Shown piece after piece: positions 39,161-48,468 of a stretch of DNA of 64,000 nucleotides. The first letter of the stretch is position 1. The number at the start of each line of letters is the position of its first letter. Below the pieces are notes generated by a model. The model made no database searches and was not told the DNA's origin. It saw only the letters and a program-made list of their open reading frames with translations. The DNA comes from Caldifarciminota bacterium (GTDB lineage Bacteria; Hydrothermota; Hydrothermia; LBFQ01). The stretch lies in assembly GCA_027003075.1 (NCBI GenBank), contig JALWYV010000040.1, positions 56,331 to 120,330 on the forward strand, given 5' to 3'. Made by a program: the position numbers and the translations under genes.

Positions 39161-39799
39161 ATGATAACGCTTCTGTGTACACTGCCCGACACTCTATGGG
39201 TGTCGGGCGCTTTTGTTAAAATCGGACCCGACGGTGAGGTGGCCGGTTACTTTTACATCAAGCCCGGGAATAGCACCGTTCTCAGGGTTGTCCGTCCAGT
39301 GAATCAGATACTTTATATGGTACCGGAGACCCTGATAATATACTATCCGGATCATCGTAAACTCTTCAAGATAAGGTCCCGGCACCGCTTCCTTGAGGGG
39401 GGAATGGCGTCCTTTACCGTTGAAGAGGAAAACCTGATTAAGGCAGGTTTCATGTTCGTAAAAGAGAGTAAGAGAGGGGATACCCTGTTAAAAACCTACA
39501 CGCATCCCAACCTGAAAACGACCGTGGAGATAAAAACGTTAAACGGATACCTCGTAAACCTTCATGCCCGTTCATCCAGCGGAGAGATAAAGGTGGAATT
39601 CAAGGGCATAAAAGAGGTCTATCCGGGGTACGCCTTCCCGGATACGGTCAGTACCACGTTCCTGACGGGGTCCGGCTCTTCTACGGAAAAGTTCGTTTAC
39701 TACTCCGTTAGCGTAAAGCCCGATTCGCTCGTGCCGGATTACGTAAAGAGACCGTCCTTTCCCGAAGACGTTGAGGTAATATACAGAGGATGGGACTGA
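39161..39799 (+). CDS. LolA-like outer-membrane lipoprotein carrier-type protein
   Basis: DTLWVSGAFVKIGPDGEVAGYFYIKPGNSTVLRVVRPVNQILYMVPETLIIYYPDHRKLFKI resembles a LolA strand pattern. Confidence 0.5.
   Translation: MITLLCTLPDTLWVSGAFVKIGPDGEVAGYFYIKPGNSTVLRVVRPVNQILYMVPETLIIYYPDHRKLFKIRSRHRFLEGGMASFTVEEENLIKAGFMFVKESKRGDTLLKTYTHPNLKTTVEIKTLNGYLVNLHARSSSGEIKVEFKGIKEVYPGYAFPDTVSTTFLTGSGSSTEKFVYYSVSVKPDSLVPDYVKRPSFPEDVEVIYRGWD
39184..39208 (+). terminator. Attenuator-like hairpin inside the 5' end of the LolA-like gene
   Basis: GCCCGACAC-7 nt-GTGTCGGGC then GCTTTTGTT. Confidence 0.55.
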
Positions 39800-40167
39800 T
39801 ACTGCTTGTGGGCCCACCGGGCTTCGCACCCGACGTTCCCGATCAACCTCAGATAAAGCGGGATATAGGATGGGAAGAGATCTTTTCCCACGATCTACTC
39901 AGAAGTACTTACCTTCTGCTATGGAAACTCTATAGAGGAAGCGTTTCCCGGATTCAGGGAGAGGTATGCAACTATCACCCCTCATGCTCGGTGTTCGGTG
40001 CTGAAGCCGTATCCCGGTACGGTCTGTTGAGGGGCCTCCTCCTGTCTTCCGATAGACTCCAGAGGTGCCATCCGGAAGCCTACTCTTACGTGAAGTGGTA
40101 CAGGGGAGTGGTGTTCGTTGAGGGAAGGGGGTACAAAATTTACGATCCCGTGGAGGATTACCGATGA
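39790..40167 (+). CDS. YidD-like membrane protein insertion efficiency factor
   Basis: CNYHPSCSVFGAEAVSRYGLLRGLLLSSDRLQRCHPEA. Confidence 0.85.
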   Translation: MGLILLVGPPGFAPDVPDQPQIKRDIGWEEIFSHDLLRSTYLLLWKLYRGSVSRIQGEVCNYHPSCSVFGAEAVSRYGLLRGLLLSSDRLQRCHPEAYSYVKWYRGVVFVEGRGYKIYDPVEDYR

Positions 40168-40850
40168 TGTTGATACTGAGCGTTGTGGATAGTCTGTTGA
40201 TGTTCGCGGATAACCTCTACATGGAAGGAGACCCCTACAGAGCAATTCTGGAGTATAAGAGGGTACTCTATACCCTCCGTACAGAGGGGCGTGATACGGG
40301 AAAACTCTACTCCAGAGTCCTTTCAAAGGTGGTTGAGACCTACATATCGTTAGGAGATCCCGCGGGTGGCATGAGGGCGATGGAGTACTGGGGCGTGAGA
40401 AACGATCCGAATTACAGGAAGATCCTTGGCACCTTGCTCTTCGTATCCGGGGAATACGGTAAAGCCAGACGTCTATGGGAGGGAGATGACACCCTTGAAG
40501 CCGTGGCGGGTGCTATGCTCGGGGATAGGGAGGCTTACAGAATTCTGGGCAAGCCGAGGGGTCTGAAATCGCCCATCCTCGCTGCTACCCTTTCAGCGGT
40601 AGTCCCGGGCCTCGGAAAGATTTACGCCGGTAGACTGTACGACGGCCTCTACTCTCTGGCGATAAACGCCTCCCTTTCTCTCGGTCTGTACTTCGCCGTA
40701 AAGGATGGGAGCCGGGTGAGAACCGCCGTGTACGGGGTCGCTCTAACTTACTTCTGGACCGGGAACGTTTACGGCTCCTACGTAACGGTTAAGAAAATGA
40801 ACGAGAGCATAACGCTGGAGTACGTTAGCCGATGGTTGCCTTTATTCTGA
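40164..40850 (+). CDS. TPR + DUF5683-like membrane protein
   Basis: KSPILAATLSAVVPGLGKIYAGRLYDGLYSL... Confidence 0.75.
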   Translation: MMLILSVVDSLLMFADNLYMEGDPYRAILEYKRVLYTLRTEGRDTGKLYSRVLSKVVETYISLGDPAGGMRAMEYWGVRNDPNYRKILGTLLFVSGEYGKARRLWEGDDTLEAVAGAMLGDREAYRILGKPRGLKSPILAATLSAVVPGLGKIYAGRLYDGLYSLAINASLSLGLYFAVKDGSRVRTAVYGVALTYFWTGNVYGSYVTVKKMNESITLEYVSRWLPLF

Positions 40851-41542
40851 CCTCTCTGGGGGACGCCCTCCTATCTGAGGGGGATCTGTTCAACGCCATA
40901 ACGGAATACAAAAGGCAACTGTTCAGAGGGGAGGGGAATTCGGAAACTGTACTCCTGAAAATAGGGTACGCTTATTACGTTCGCAGAAAGTACGATTACG
41001 CTGCATACTATTTCTCTCTGGGCAGAAAGCGATTTCCGGAAGCCCTATACCTGCAGGCTATAGCCCTTATTAAGGGAAACGACAGTCCCACGGCTCTATA
41101 CCTTGTTGAGGGGGACACCTCCAGCATGGGAAGGTGGGTACGGGCTCTTGCACTCGTTTCCCTTGGGCGCTATAAGAGGGCAAAAACCGTATTGGATTCC
41201 CTGGGGGTGAACCCTCCTATCCGGTGGAACGGCAGGGTTTACGTGGCACTCTCCTATCTGCTGCCCGGATCCGGTCATATGTTTCTGGGCAGATATTCGG
41301 AGGGGTTTAAGACCCTAATTGCCAACACCATCGCTTTCGCTGGGGCGTATTACCTCCTTAAAAGAAAACTTTATTACGACCTTATCCTCTACGTACCCAC
41401 GATCCTGCTGCGCTTCTATGAGGGAGGAGTCAGCCGGGTTAAAAAGCATATAGCAGAGGACAACACGAGGGTCATTGATAGGATCGCCGATAGCCTCGTA
41501 ACGGATATAATGGCTCCCATACTGCCTCTTTCCACCCGATAA
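40832..41542 (+). CDS. TPR + DUF5683-like membrane protein
   Basis: LSYLLPGSGHMFLGRYSEGFKTLIANTIAF... Confidence 0.75.
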   Translation: MVAFILTSLGDALLSEGDLFNAITEYKRQLFRGEGNSETVLLKIGYAYYVRRKYDYAAYYFSLGRKRFPEALYLQAIALIKGNDSPTALYLVEGDTSSMGRWVRALALVSLGRYKRAKTVLDSLGVNPPIRWNGRVYVALSYLLPGSGHMFLGRYSEGFKTLIANTIAFAGAYYLLKRKLYYDLILYVPTILLRFYEGGVSRVKKHIAEDNTRVIDRIADSLVTDIMAPILPLSTR

Positions 41543-41578
41543 TCGTATGCGGGTATTTTCTACGGTAAAATAACTTCC

Positions 41579-42493
41579 ATGTTTTTCGTCTTATTGTTAG
41601 TAAGTGCGGCCGGCAACGTCCAATCGGACAATGGGGCAGCGACCGGTATAAGCAAAGATACTCTGGAAGATTGCACGTGTGACCAGCTCCCTCCGGAGGA
41701 ACTTGAAAGGATACTCAAACAGATGGAGAAGGAGGCGAAAATCGTCCGTCCGGAAGATGTCCTCTCCTTTGCCGAGGACCTGTACAGACGCGGGAAGTAC
41801 AGGGAAGCGGCAGTTGAATACCTGAGGTTCGTGACCCTCTTTCCCAACAGCGATAGCGTTGACTACGCCCACTTTATGGTGGGGTACAACTACAAGTTGG
41901 CAGGTATGTACGAGTCCGCAGAGAAGATGTTGAAGAAGCACATAAACGAGGGGAGGAGGGGACAGGTGTGGGCGCATTACGAGCTTGCAAAACTTTACCT
42001 CTACCTCGGTGATACGGTCGCATTCTACTCCGAACTATCCGAAATGCCCCGGAAGTCCCTGCAGCGGAAGGTCCTCATAGCGTGGACGAAGTTGGGTAAA
42101 GGGGACTGGATGGGGGCCCGCAGGGCGGTTGCCGGAACCCCCCTCGCGGACTACCTCCAACCTCCGGCCCTCAAATCCCCTACGAAGGCGGCGCTCCTAT
42201 CCCTCATTCCCGGACTCGGAAGGCTGTACGTGGGAGACAGGGGGACGGCATATATGGGTATGCTGTTCGTGGGTGGCTTCTACGCTCTGGCCGCTTATTA
42301 CCAGTTCAAAGAACACCGGACCGTACCGGCCCTGGCCGCCCTCGGCGTGGGTCTGGCATTCCATGCCGGACAGATATACGGCTCGTGGACCGAAGCCAAG
42401 GTAATAAACCGGGCGGAGTGGCGTCAGGTAATAGAGAACTTCAGTCGTGGCGTTGAGGAACACGTAAAACCCAGAATAGACGACTTCCTATGA
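41579..42493 (+). CDS. TPR + DUF5683-like membrane protein
   Basis: KSPTKAALLSLIPGLGRLYVGDRGTAYMGML...; TAAAAT 7 nt upstream. Confidence 0.8.
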   Translation: MFFVLLLVSAAGNVQSDNGAATGISKDTLEDCTCDQLPPEELERILKQMEKEAKIVRPEDVLSFAEDLYRRGKYREAAVEYLRFVTLFPNSDSVDYAHFMVGYNYKLAGMYESAEKMLKKHINEGRRGQVWAHYELAKLYLYLGDTVAFYSELSEMPRKSLQRKVLIAWTKLGKGDWMGARRAVAGTPLADYLQPPALKSPTKAALLSLIPGLGRLYVGDRGTAYMGMLFVGGFYALAAYYQFKEHRTVPALAALGVGLAFHAGQIYGSWTEAKVINRAEWRQVIENFSRGVEEHVKPRIDDFL

Positions 42494-43221
42494 AGTGCGG
42501 AGTGGACGAGGCGGGCCTGGGGCCAAAGGTGGGGTCGTTATTCGTTGTCGGCGTGGCCGTTGAGGGGGAACTGGGCGATGTAAAGGAGAGTAAAGAAGTA
42601 TTCAGGAGGAGTTTCCGCACGTATGCCAGGGCCGAAGGGATAGTCCTTAGTGTTCTCAGGACGCTCGGACTCTACAGCAGGAGCGTGGCGGATGCGTGGG
42701 AGAAGGTGTTCGGGAGAAGGAACGAGTTGTACGAGGGAATGGAGTTCCCCGTATTCGGGGGGGAGGAGATGGGTCTGCCCTTCAGGGTGAAGAGGTTGAT
42801 CGCCATGGAGATACCCGCCCATCACCTGAGACGCCACCGCTTTCTGAAGGATGCGAAGGCTCTGGTAGATATATCGCTTAAACTGAACTGCGGGCGGGTA
42901 ATAAGCGGACTCGCCGGTGGTGTAAAACATTACGAGAGGTTCCTTGCCGGATGGGATCGGAAAGTGAAGGAAGGAGCAATAACGTACAGGCGGGAAGGAC
43001 GGGAGATCCTGTTCGTAAAGGGGGCGGATAAGAGGTTCAAGGAGGTTGCCCTCGCGTCCATATTTGCCAAGTACTTCCGGGAAGTTCACATGATGGCCGT
43101 GAACAGGTTAGCAGGGTTTTCGGGGGATATACCTGTAGCGAGCGGTTACCCTGCGGACCCGGATACGCATCACCTCATAAAACGTCTTTTAAATCTTGGG
43201 TTCGCTAATTTGATACGTTGA
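42490..43221 (+). CDS. Divergent ribonuclease HII-like protein
   Basis: CGVDEAGLGPKVG, FLKDAKALVD, VALASIFAKYFREVHM, SGYPADPDTHH. Confidence 0.65.
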   Translation: MKCGVDEAGLGPKVGSLFVVGVAVEGELGDVKESKEVFRRSFRTYARAEGIVLSVLRTLGLYSRSVADAWEKVFGRRNELYEGMEFPVFGGEEMGLPFRVKRLIAMEIPAHHLRRHRFLKDAKALVDISLKLNCGRVISGLAGGVKHYERFLAGWDRKVKEGAITYRREGREILFVKGADKRFKEVALASIFAKYFREVHMMAVNRLAGFSGDIPVASGYPADPDTHHLIKRLLNLGFANLIR

Positions 43222-43228
43222 GTCTCCC

Positions 43229-43963
43229 CTAAACCGCCGCGTAGGTCACCCGCTTTGAACGTTTCGTCGGTTTATCAAAGGACGTGTCATCAAACGCCCA
43301 CACCCTTATAAAGCCAGCGTTCTTAAGGAGACGCATAACCGTAGCAGGAGAGTACCCTCTTTCCCTGAACGTCTCCTCCATTTTCCGGTACAACCCTTCC
43401 CCGACCGGTTGAAATATGGTCAACTTCAGTTGCGATATCCCATCTCCGATGTACTCGCCCCTCCAGAGGGTGATGGCCCCGTTTTTCAGCTCCTTAACGA
43501 AGAGAGTATCGTTCCAGTCGGAAGTCATGGCGTAGGGGGTGTTGAGATCTCCCACGAATATACCCTTCGGTTTCAGATGTTCCCGGATCTTTTTAAAAGC
43601 AAGCGACAGGTCCTCCTCGTTCAAAAGGTTGTTCAGGCTGTCAAACGTGCTGACAACGGCGTCAAACTTCTCCCCCAGATCCATCTCCCTCACGTCCGCC
43701 TTAACGAACATTACACCTGGGACCTTCTCCCGAGCCACCCGCAGCATACCTTCGGAGACGTCTACACCGACCACCTCGTACCCCAGCTTAACAAGTTCAC
43801 GGGTAAGGTTTCCCGTACCGCATCCCACTTCCAGAATTTTCCTTACCGGTATAGGTGCGAAGCTCAGGATCTTGGATATATAGAGCGCCCACTCCTCGTA
43901 GTCAATGTCTACGAAGAGCAGGTCGTAAATCTCTGCTATCTCGGAAAAGGACCGGGGATTCAT
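43229..43963 (-). CDS. Class I SAM-dependent methyltransferase
   Basis: KILEVGCGTGNLTRELVKLGYEVVGVDVSEGMLRVAREK. Confidence 0.9.
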   Translation of the reverse strand: MNPRSFSEIAEIYDLLFVDIDYEEWALYISKILSFAPIPVRKILEVGCGTGNLTRELVKLGYEVVGVDVSEGMLRVAREKVPGVMFVKADVREMDLGEKFDAVVSTFDSLNNLLNEEDLSLAFKKIREHLKPKGIFVGDLNTPYAMTSDWNDTLFVKELKNGAITLWRGEYIGDGISQLKLTIFQPVGEGLYRKMEETFRERGYSPATVMRLLKNAGFIRVWAFDDTSFDKPTKRSKRVTYAAV

Positions 43964-44436
43964 TCCAGATTGACCTCCGCGGAAAGGACCTTTCTCCTCA
44001 TCTCTTCCCTGTACTCCTTCAGTTTCTCTTTCAATCCGGTGTACTTGAGGGAAAGTATCTGGACGGCGAGTATGGCGGCGTTCCGGGCCTCACCAACGCC
44101 GACGGTGGCGACGGGTATTCCGGGGGGCATCTGGACTATTGAGAGGAGGGCGTCCACCCCGTAGAGGTACTTCGCCGGTATGGGGAGACCTATAACGGGA
44201 AGGGTGGTAAGGGAGGCCACAACCCCCGGAAGGTGAGCCGCCTTCCCTGCGGCCGTTATAAACACTTCAACCCCCTTCTCCACAGCCTCTTTCACGTAAG
44301 CCTTCAGCTCTTCGGGAGTCCTGTGGGCAGAAAGTACCTTAACCTCGGCCTCAACTCCAAACCTCTTTAGGGTACTGTAACATTCCCTGACGATAGGCAG
44401 ATCAGACGTGCTACCCGTAACGATCGCCACTTTCAT
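43960..44436 (-). CDS. purE: 5-(carboxyamino)imidazole ribonucleotide mutase
   Basis: VAIVTGSTSDLPIVRECYSTLKRFGVEAEVKVLSAHRTPEEL...ITAAGKAAHLPGVVAS. Confidence 0.96.
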   Translation of the reverse strand: MKVAIVTGSTSDLPIVRECYSTLKRFGVEAEVKVLSAHRTPEELKAYVKEAVEKGVEVFITAAGKAAHLPGVVASLTTLPVIGLPIPAKYLYGVDALLSIVQMPPGIPVATVGVGEARNAAILAVQILSLKYTGLKEKLKEYREEMRRKVLSAEVNLE

Positions 44437-44656
44437 AGGAAGGCATTATACAACGGCATTTTGACCATGACCATAGGGAACCTTCACAGGAAATCATACA
44501 CCTGTACCTTTAACCTGTTGGGCTGATACAACTGCAATTCTTCACACCCTTCGTAAACTTATCCACGTTTCATTTCTCATGAAGTTCCCTACCTTAACAA
44601 ACCGGTGGTACCGACGGTCCATATCGCAGACCTTTCACCCTTATTATTCCCGTTGC

Positions 44657-45373
44657 ATGAAAGCACGATACATAGACCTGGAGGGTAGTACGGTTGAAGA
44701 AGCCCTCATGAAGTACCTGAACGAGCACTCTCTGGAACTTTCCGAGATCAGGTATAAGGTCCTGCAGCTACCTTCCAGAGGAGCTCCCGCAAAGGTTAGA
44801 ATTTTCCTTGATACGGAAGATTTTGACGTCATAGATGAGGTGGCGCGGGAGTTCCTCCACCGCCTTGGGGTAAAAGGGGGTGTGGATATAGACGTGGACG
44901 AGTACGGCAGGTACTACGTGAACTTTGACATAAAGGAGCTGGACAACACCCTGATAGGACACCAGGGGCAGACCCTTCGGGCCATAAACCACGTCCTGTC
45001 CGCCATCATAAACAGGAAGAAACCCAACATAAAGGTCCAGTTTGACATAGCCCACTACAGGCGTCGGAGGGTGAAGAGGGCCATCAACAAGGCCATAGCC
45101 ATATTGAAGCTCATGGAGGCTCAGGGTAAGACGGAGATGGCCTACGATGCCCCGATACAGTCCGACGAGGTGGAGGCGGTGAGGAGGTTCCTGAAGAAGA
45201 GGGGGTACACCATGGAGAGGTTAAAGATAAAGGGGCGTCGTATAAAGTCCCGGACCGGGGAGCCGGTCTACATAATCAGGAAGTTAACGGAGGAGGAACT
45301 CCAGAGGGAGATGGAGAGGGCAAGGGCGAAGGAGTCCGCCAGTAAGGAGACCGAGAGCCAGACCGAAAGTTGA
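44657..45373 (+). CDS. jag: Jag/KhpB-type RNA-binding protein (Jag-N, KH, R3H)
   Basis: LIGHQGQTLRAINHVLSAIINRK; acidic-tailed C-terminus. Confidence 0.8.
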   Translation: MKARYIDLEGSTVEEALMKYLNEHSLELSEIRYKVLQLPSRGAPAKVRIFLDTEDFDVIDEVAREFLHRLGVKGGVDIDVDEYGRYYVNFDIKELDNTLIGHQGQTLRAINHVLSAIINRKKPNIKVQFDIAHYRRRRVKRAINKAIAILKLMEAQGKTEMAYDAPIQSDEVEAVRRFLKKRGYTMERLKIKGRRIKSRTGEPVYIIRKLTEEELQREMERARAKESASKETESQTES

Positions 45374-46998
45374 GGGAGTTCACCCCTCTATCCGTACTCT
45401 TAGGCGTAGTTCTCAGCATAATTTTTGGTGTTTCAAACGCCTACCTCGCCCTAAAGGCTGGGATGACCGTATCCGCTTCTATCCCCGCGGCCGTTGGCGC
45501 CCTCGCCTTCTTCTCCATATTCCACAGGAGAGGTACGGTATTAGAGGGGAACATCGTGCAGACTATAGCCTCGGCCGGTGAATCTCTCGCTGCCGCTCTG
45601 GCCTTTACGCTTCCGGCCTTCTACGTGGCCTCCCTCTCCTTCCATCCCTACCACATCGGTTTCGTCACCCTCGCCGGCGGGACGATAGGGGTACTGTCGG
45701 GCATAGCCTTCCGGGATGCTCTGGTAAAGGACGATACCCTGCCCTTTCCGGAGGGAAGGGCGTGTGCGGTGGTCCTCAGGAGCAGGGAGTCCGGTAAGGG
45801 GATACTGGTCGTACTGGGGGCCCTCCTTGGCGGTGTAATCCGGGTCCTTCAGAGTGTCGGCCTGTTGTCCTCGTCCTTCTCTTACGCCCTGTGGGGTAAG
45901 GTGGTGGCCGCGGAACTCTCCCCGGCCGTCGTGGGAGCGGGAGCCATAATAGGCTTACGTACCGCCCTGATGGTGGCTGCGGGGGGAGTTATAGGGTGGT
46001 GGGTCTTCATGCCCTTTTACGACGGTTCACCCATGGAGGTGTGGAGCAGGTACATCCGGTTCATCGGCGCCGGCGCCGTACTCGTGGGAGGCATATACGA
46101 GTTTTTGAGGGTTATATTAAAGCTCTTAAAACGTTTCAGGAGTGGAAGGTTCTGGGTGGTGGTGGGTGTGGCCGTACTCGTCGGCGTCCTCACGGGGGTG
46201 ATCGTTCCGGAGCTGGGCATCGCCGGGGGGGTACTCGGCGGCGTCCTCGGGGTGGTCTTCGCCTACGTCTCCGGAAACACCACAGCCATAGTCGGCTCCT
46301 CCTCCAACCCCGTATCCGGTATGACCATAGCCGCCTTAGTGGTGGTCTCCCTGCTGTTCAAGGCCCTCGGATGGGGTAGTCTGGTGTCCGTTCTGGCCAT
46401 GGCATCCCTCGTGGCATCGGCGGCCGCCATAGCGGGAGATACCGTTCAGGATCTGAAGACGGGGTACATAGTGGGGGCGACACCGAAGTGGCAGTACGTC
46501 GGGGAGTTCATCGGTATAGCCGTCTCCTTCCTCGTACTTACGGCCGTCGTTAACCTCCTCGGTCAGGTTTTCACCTTCGGATCGGAGGAGTTGCCCGCCC
46601 CTCAGGGGGTACTCATGGGTACCATAGCGCAGGGCATATTCCACGGCACCATAGACTGGAACCTTATAGCGATAGGCGGGGCGGTGGCCCTGGCCGTGGC
46701 CATGATGGGCATACCCGTCCTCCCCGTCGCCGTGGGTCTCTACCTCCCCATACACCTGTCCGGTGGTCTGGTTCTGGGGGCGCTCATAGCCCGGCTCTTC
46801 GGCAGGGAAGGGGAACACGTCGCCCCGTCCGGCATGATAGCCGGGGACGCCCTTACGGCCGTCCTCTTCGCCCTCGGCGTTGGCTTTCTCGGATGGAGGT
46901 TCCCGGAAGCGTCGTCGTGGACCTGGATTATCACGGTGGGGGCGATAGCCCTCGGTCTCGGACTCTTCTGGATGAGATTTGGCGGGGAGCAGGGGTAA
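45370..46998 (+). CDS. OPT-family oligopeptide transporter
   Basis: GVSNAYLALKAGMTVSASIPAAVGALAFF...IVQTIASAGESLAAALAFTLPAFY. Confidence 0.9.
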   Translation: MREFTPLSVLLGVVLSIIFGVSNAYLALKAGMTVSASIPAAVGALAFFSIFHRRGTVLEGNIVQTIASAGESLAAALAFTLPAFYVASLSFHPYHIGFVTLAGGTIGVLSGIAFRDALVKDDTLPFPEGRACAVVLRSRESGKGILVVLGALLGGVIRVLQSVGLLSSSFSYALWGKVVAAELSPAVVGAGAIIGLRTALMVAAGGVIGWWVFMPFYDGSPMEVWSRYIRFIGAGAVLVGGIYEFLRVILKLLKRFRSGRFWVVVGVAVLVGVLTGVIVPELGIAGGVLGGVLGVVFAYVSGNTTAIVGSSSNPVSGMTIAALVVVSLLFKALGWGSLVSVLAMASLVASAAAIAGDTVQDLKTGYIVGATPKWQYVGEFIGIAVSFLVLTAVVNLLGQVFTFGSEELPAPQGVLMGTIAQGIFHGTIDWNLIAIGGAVALAVAMMGIPVLPVAVGLYLPIHLSGGLVLGALIARLFGREGEHVAPSGMIAGDALTAVLFALGVGFLGWRFPEASSWTWIITVGAIALGLGLFWMRFGGEQG

Positions 46999-47008
46999 AA
47001 TACCCCCC

Positions 47009-48451
47009 ATGCGTTCCGTAATCAGGGAAATATGGGAAGTCTCACAGGGAAAGGAGGTACACGTTTCCGACGAGGACCTCGCACGACTTTCCGCGGGCAG
47101 AGAGGCCTATCTGAAGGCGGTTGAGAGGGAGGGTACCGTTTACGGCTTCAACACAGGCCTTGGCAAGCTGGCGAAGGTAAAACTTTCGGAAGATAGCCTC
47201 GTAGACTTCCAGTACTATACCCTCAGGAGCCACGCCACGTCTGTGGGTCCTCCCCTTCCCGTCCCGTACGTGAGGGCGGCCATGTACGTGAGGGTGAAAC
47301 ACCTGATGAAAGGGGTGTCCGGCGTCAGGCCAGAGGTCGTCTCCCGCATGGTTGAGTTCCTGAACCTCGGCATAACTCCGAAGGTACCGGAGAGGGGATC
47401 CGTAGGGGCGAGCGGGGATCTATCGCCCAACGCCCATATAGGTCTGGCTCTGATAGGGGAGGGCTGGGTTTACCTGAGGGACGGCCGGGAGGTTCCCTCT
47501 ATAGTCGCCCATCGGATGTACGGCCTTGAGCCTCTGGAACTCGTTCCCCGCGAGGCTCTGGCGGTTATCAACGGGTACACCTTTTCCCTTGCTATCCTCT
47601 CTCTCAACCTCCACCGCCTTGATAAACTCCTGCACCTTTACGACTCCGTTTTTCCCATGGTATGGTATACCCTGAGGGGGAGGAAGTCCCCCCTGGACCC
47701 GGAGGCCGTTGCCGTTATGGGAGACAGGTACGCCGTGGACGTGGCCAGAAGGGTATGGAAGCGTATCAGGGACCTGCCGGAGGGGAACAGGGTGCAGGAC
47801 CCCTATTCGGTGCGTACCTACCCACAGGTGATGGGAGCAGTTCTGAGGGCGTACGACTGGGTACAGAAGGGCGTTGCCGAGCTCTTAGAGGGGGTGTCGG
47901 ATAATCCCGTCCTCGTGGGAGACAGGGTAATGAGTACGGGGAACTTCCACGGTCAGGCGGTCGCTCTCTTGGCAGATACCCTCTCTACTGCCATTACAAC
48001 GGCCATAGGGATGGCGGACAGACGCATACACTTCGCCCTCTCTCCGGAGTCCGGTTTGCCGGAGATGCTGGCGAGGGAACCGGGTACGGATTCCGGACTC
48101 ATGATGCTGCAGGTTGCCGTATCCTCCATATTCGCCGATGCGAAGGTCCTTTCAACTCCCTACTCCTTCCAGTCCTCACCTACAAGTGCCGGTCAGGAAG
48201 ACTGGGTACCCATGAGCTTCTCGGCATCTTTAAGGTTAGGGAAACTGGTAGATCTACTCGCCGAAGTTTTGGCCGCCGAACTTTTAGTAGCCTACAGAGC
48301 CTTTGAACTCACGGGGGACGTTCCGGAAACTCTTGCTCACCATTACGAGGAGATTAAGAAACGCATGCCACAGTACAGGAGGAACCTGAGCCTTTCCGAG
48401 GAGTGGAACATAGTTTTGAATTACGTTCTGGATATCGCGGGCAGGGTGTAG
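47009..48451 (+). CDS. hutH: Histidine/aromatic amino acid ammonia-lyase (MIO family)
   Basis: YGFNTGLGKL; MIO motif GSVGASGDLSPNAHIGLALIGEG; NGYTFS; TAAAAT 7 nt upstream of ATG 47009. Confidence 0.92.
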   Translation: MRSVIREIWEVSQGKEVHVSDEDLARLSAGREAYLKAVEREGTVYGFNTGLGKLAKVKLSEDSLVDFQYYTLRSHATSVGPPLPVPYVRAAMYVRVKHLMKGVSGVRPEVVSRMVEFLNLGITPKVPERGSVGASGDLSPNAHIGLALIGEGWVYLRDGREVPSIVAHRMYGLEPLELVPREALAVINGYTFSLAILSLNLHRLDKLLHLYDSVFPMVWYTLRGRKSPLDPEAVAVMGDRYAVDVARRVWKRIRDLPEGNRVQDPYSVRTYPQVMGAVLRAYDWVQKGVAELLEGVSDNPVLVGDRVMSTGNFHGQAVALLADTLSTAITTAIGMADRRIHFALSPESGLPEMLAREPGTDSGLMMLQVAVSSIFADAKVLSTPYSFQSSPTSAGQEDWVPMSFSASLRLGKLVDLLAEVLAAELLVAYRAFELTGDVPETLAHHYEEIKKRMPQYRRNLSLSEEWNIVLNYVLDIAGRV

Positions 48452-48468
48452 GTTATAATACCCGGATT

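Noticed and set aside
46336-47010. 224-aa minus-strand ORF opposite the OPT transporter
   Set aside because: Shadow ORF of a high-GC membrane-protein gene.
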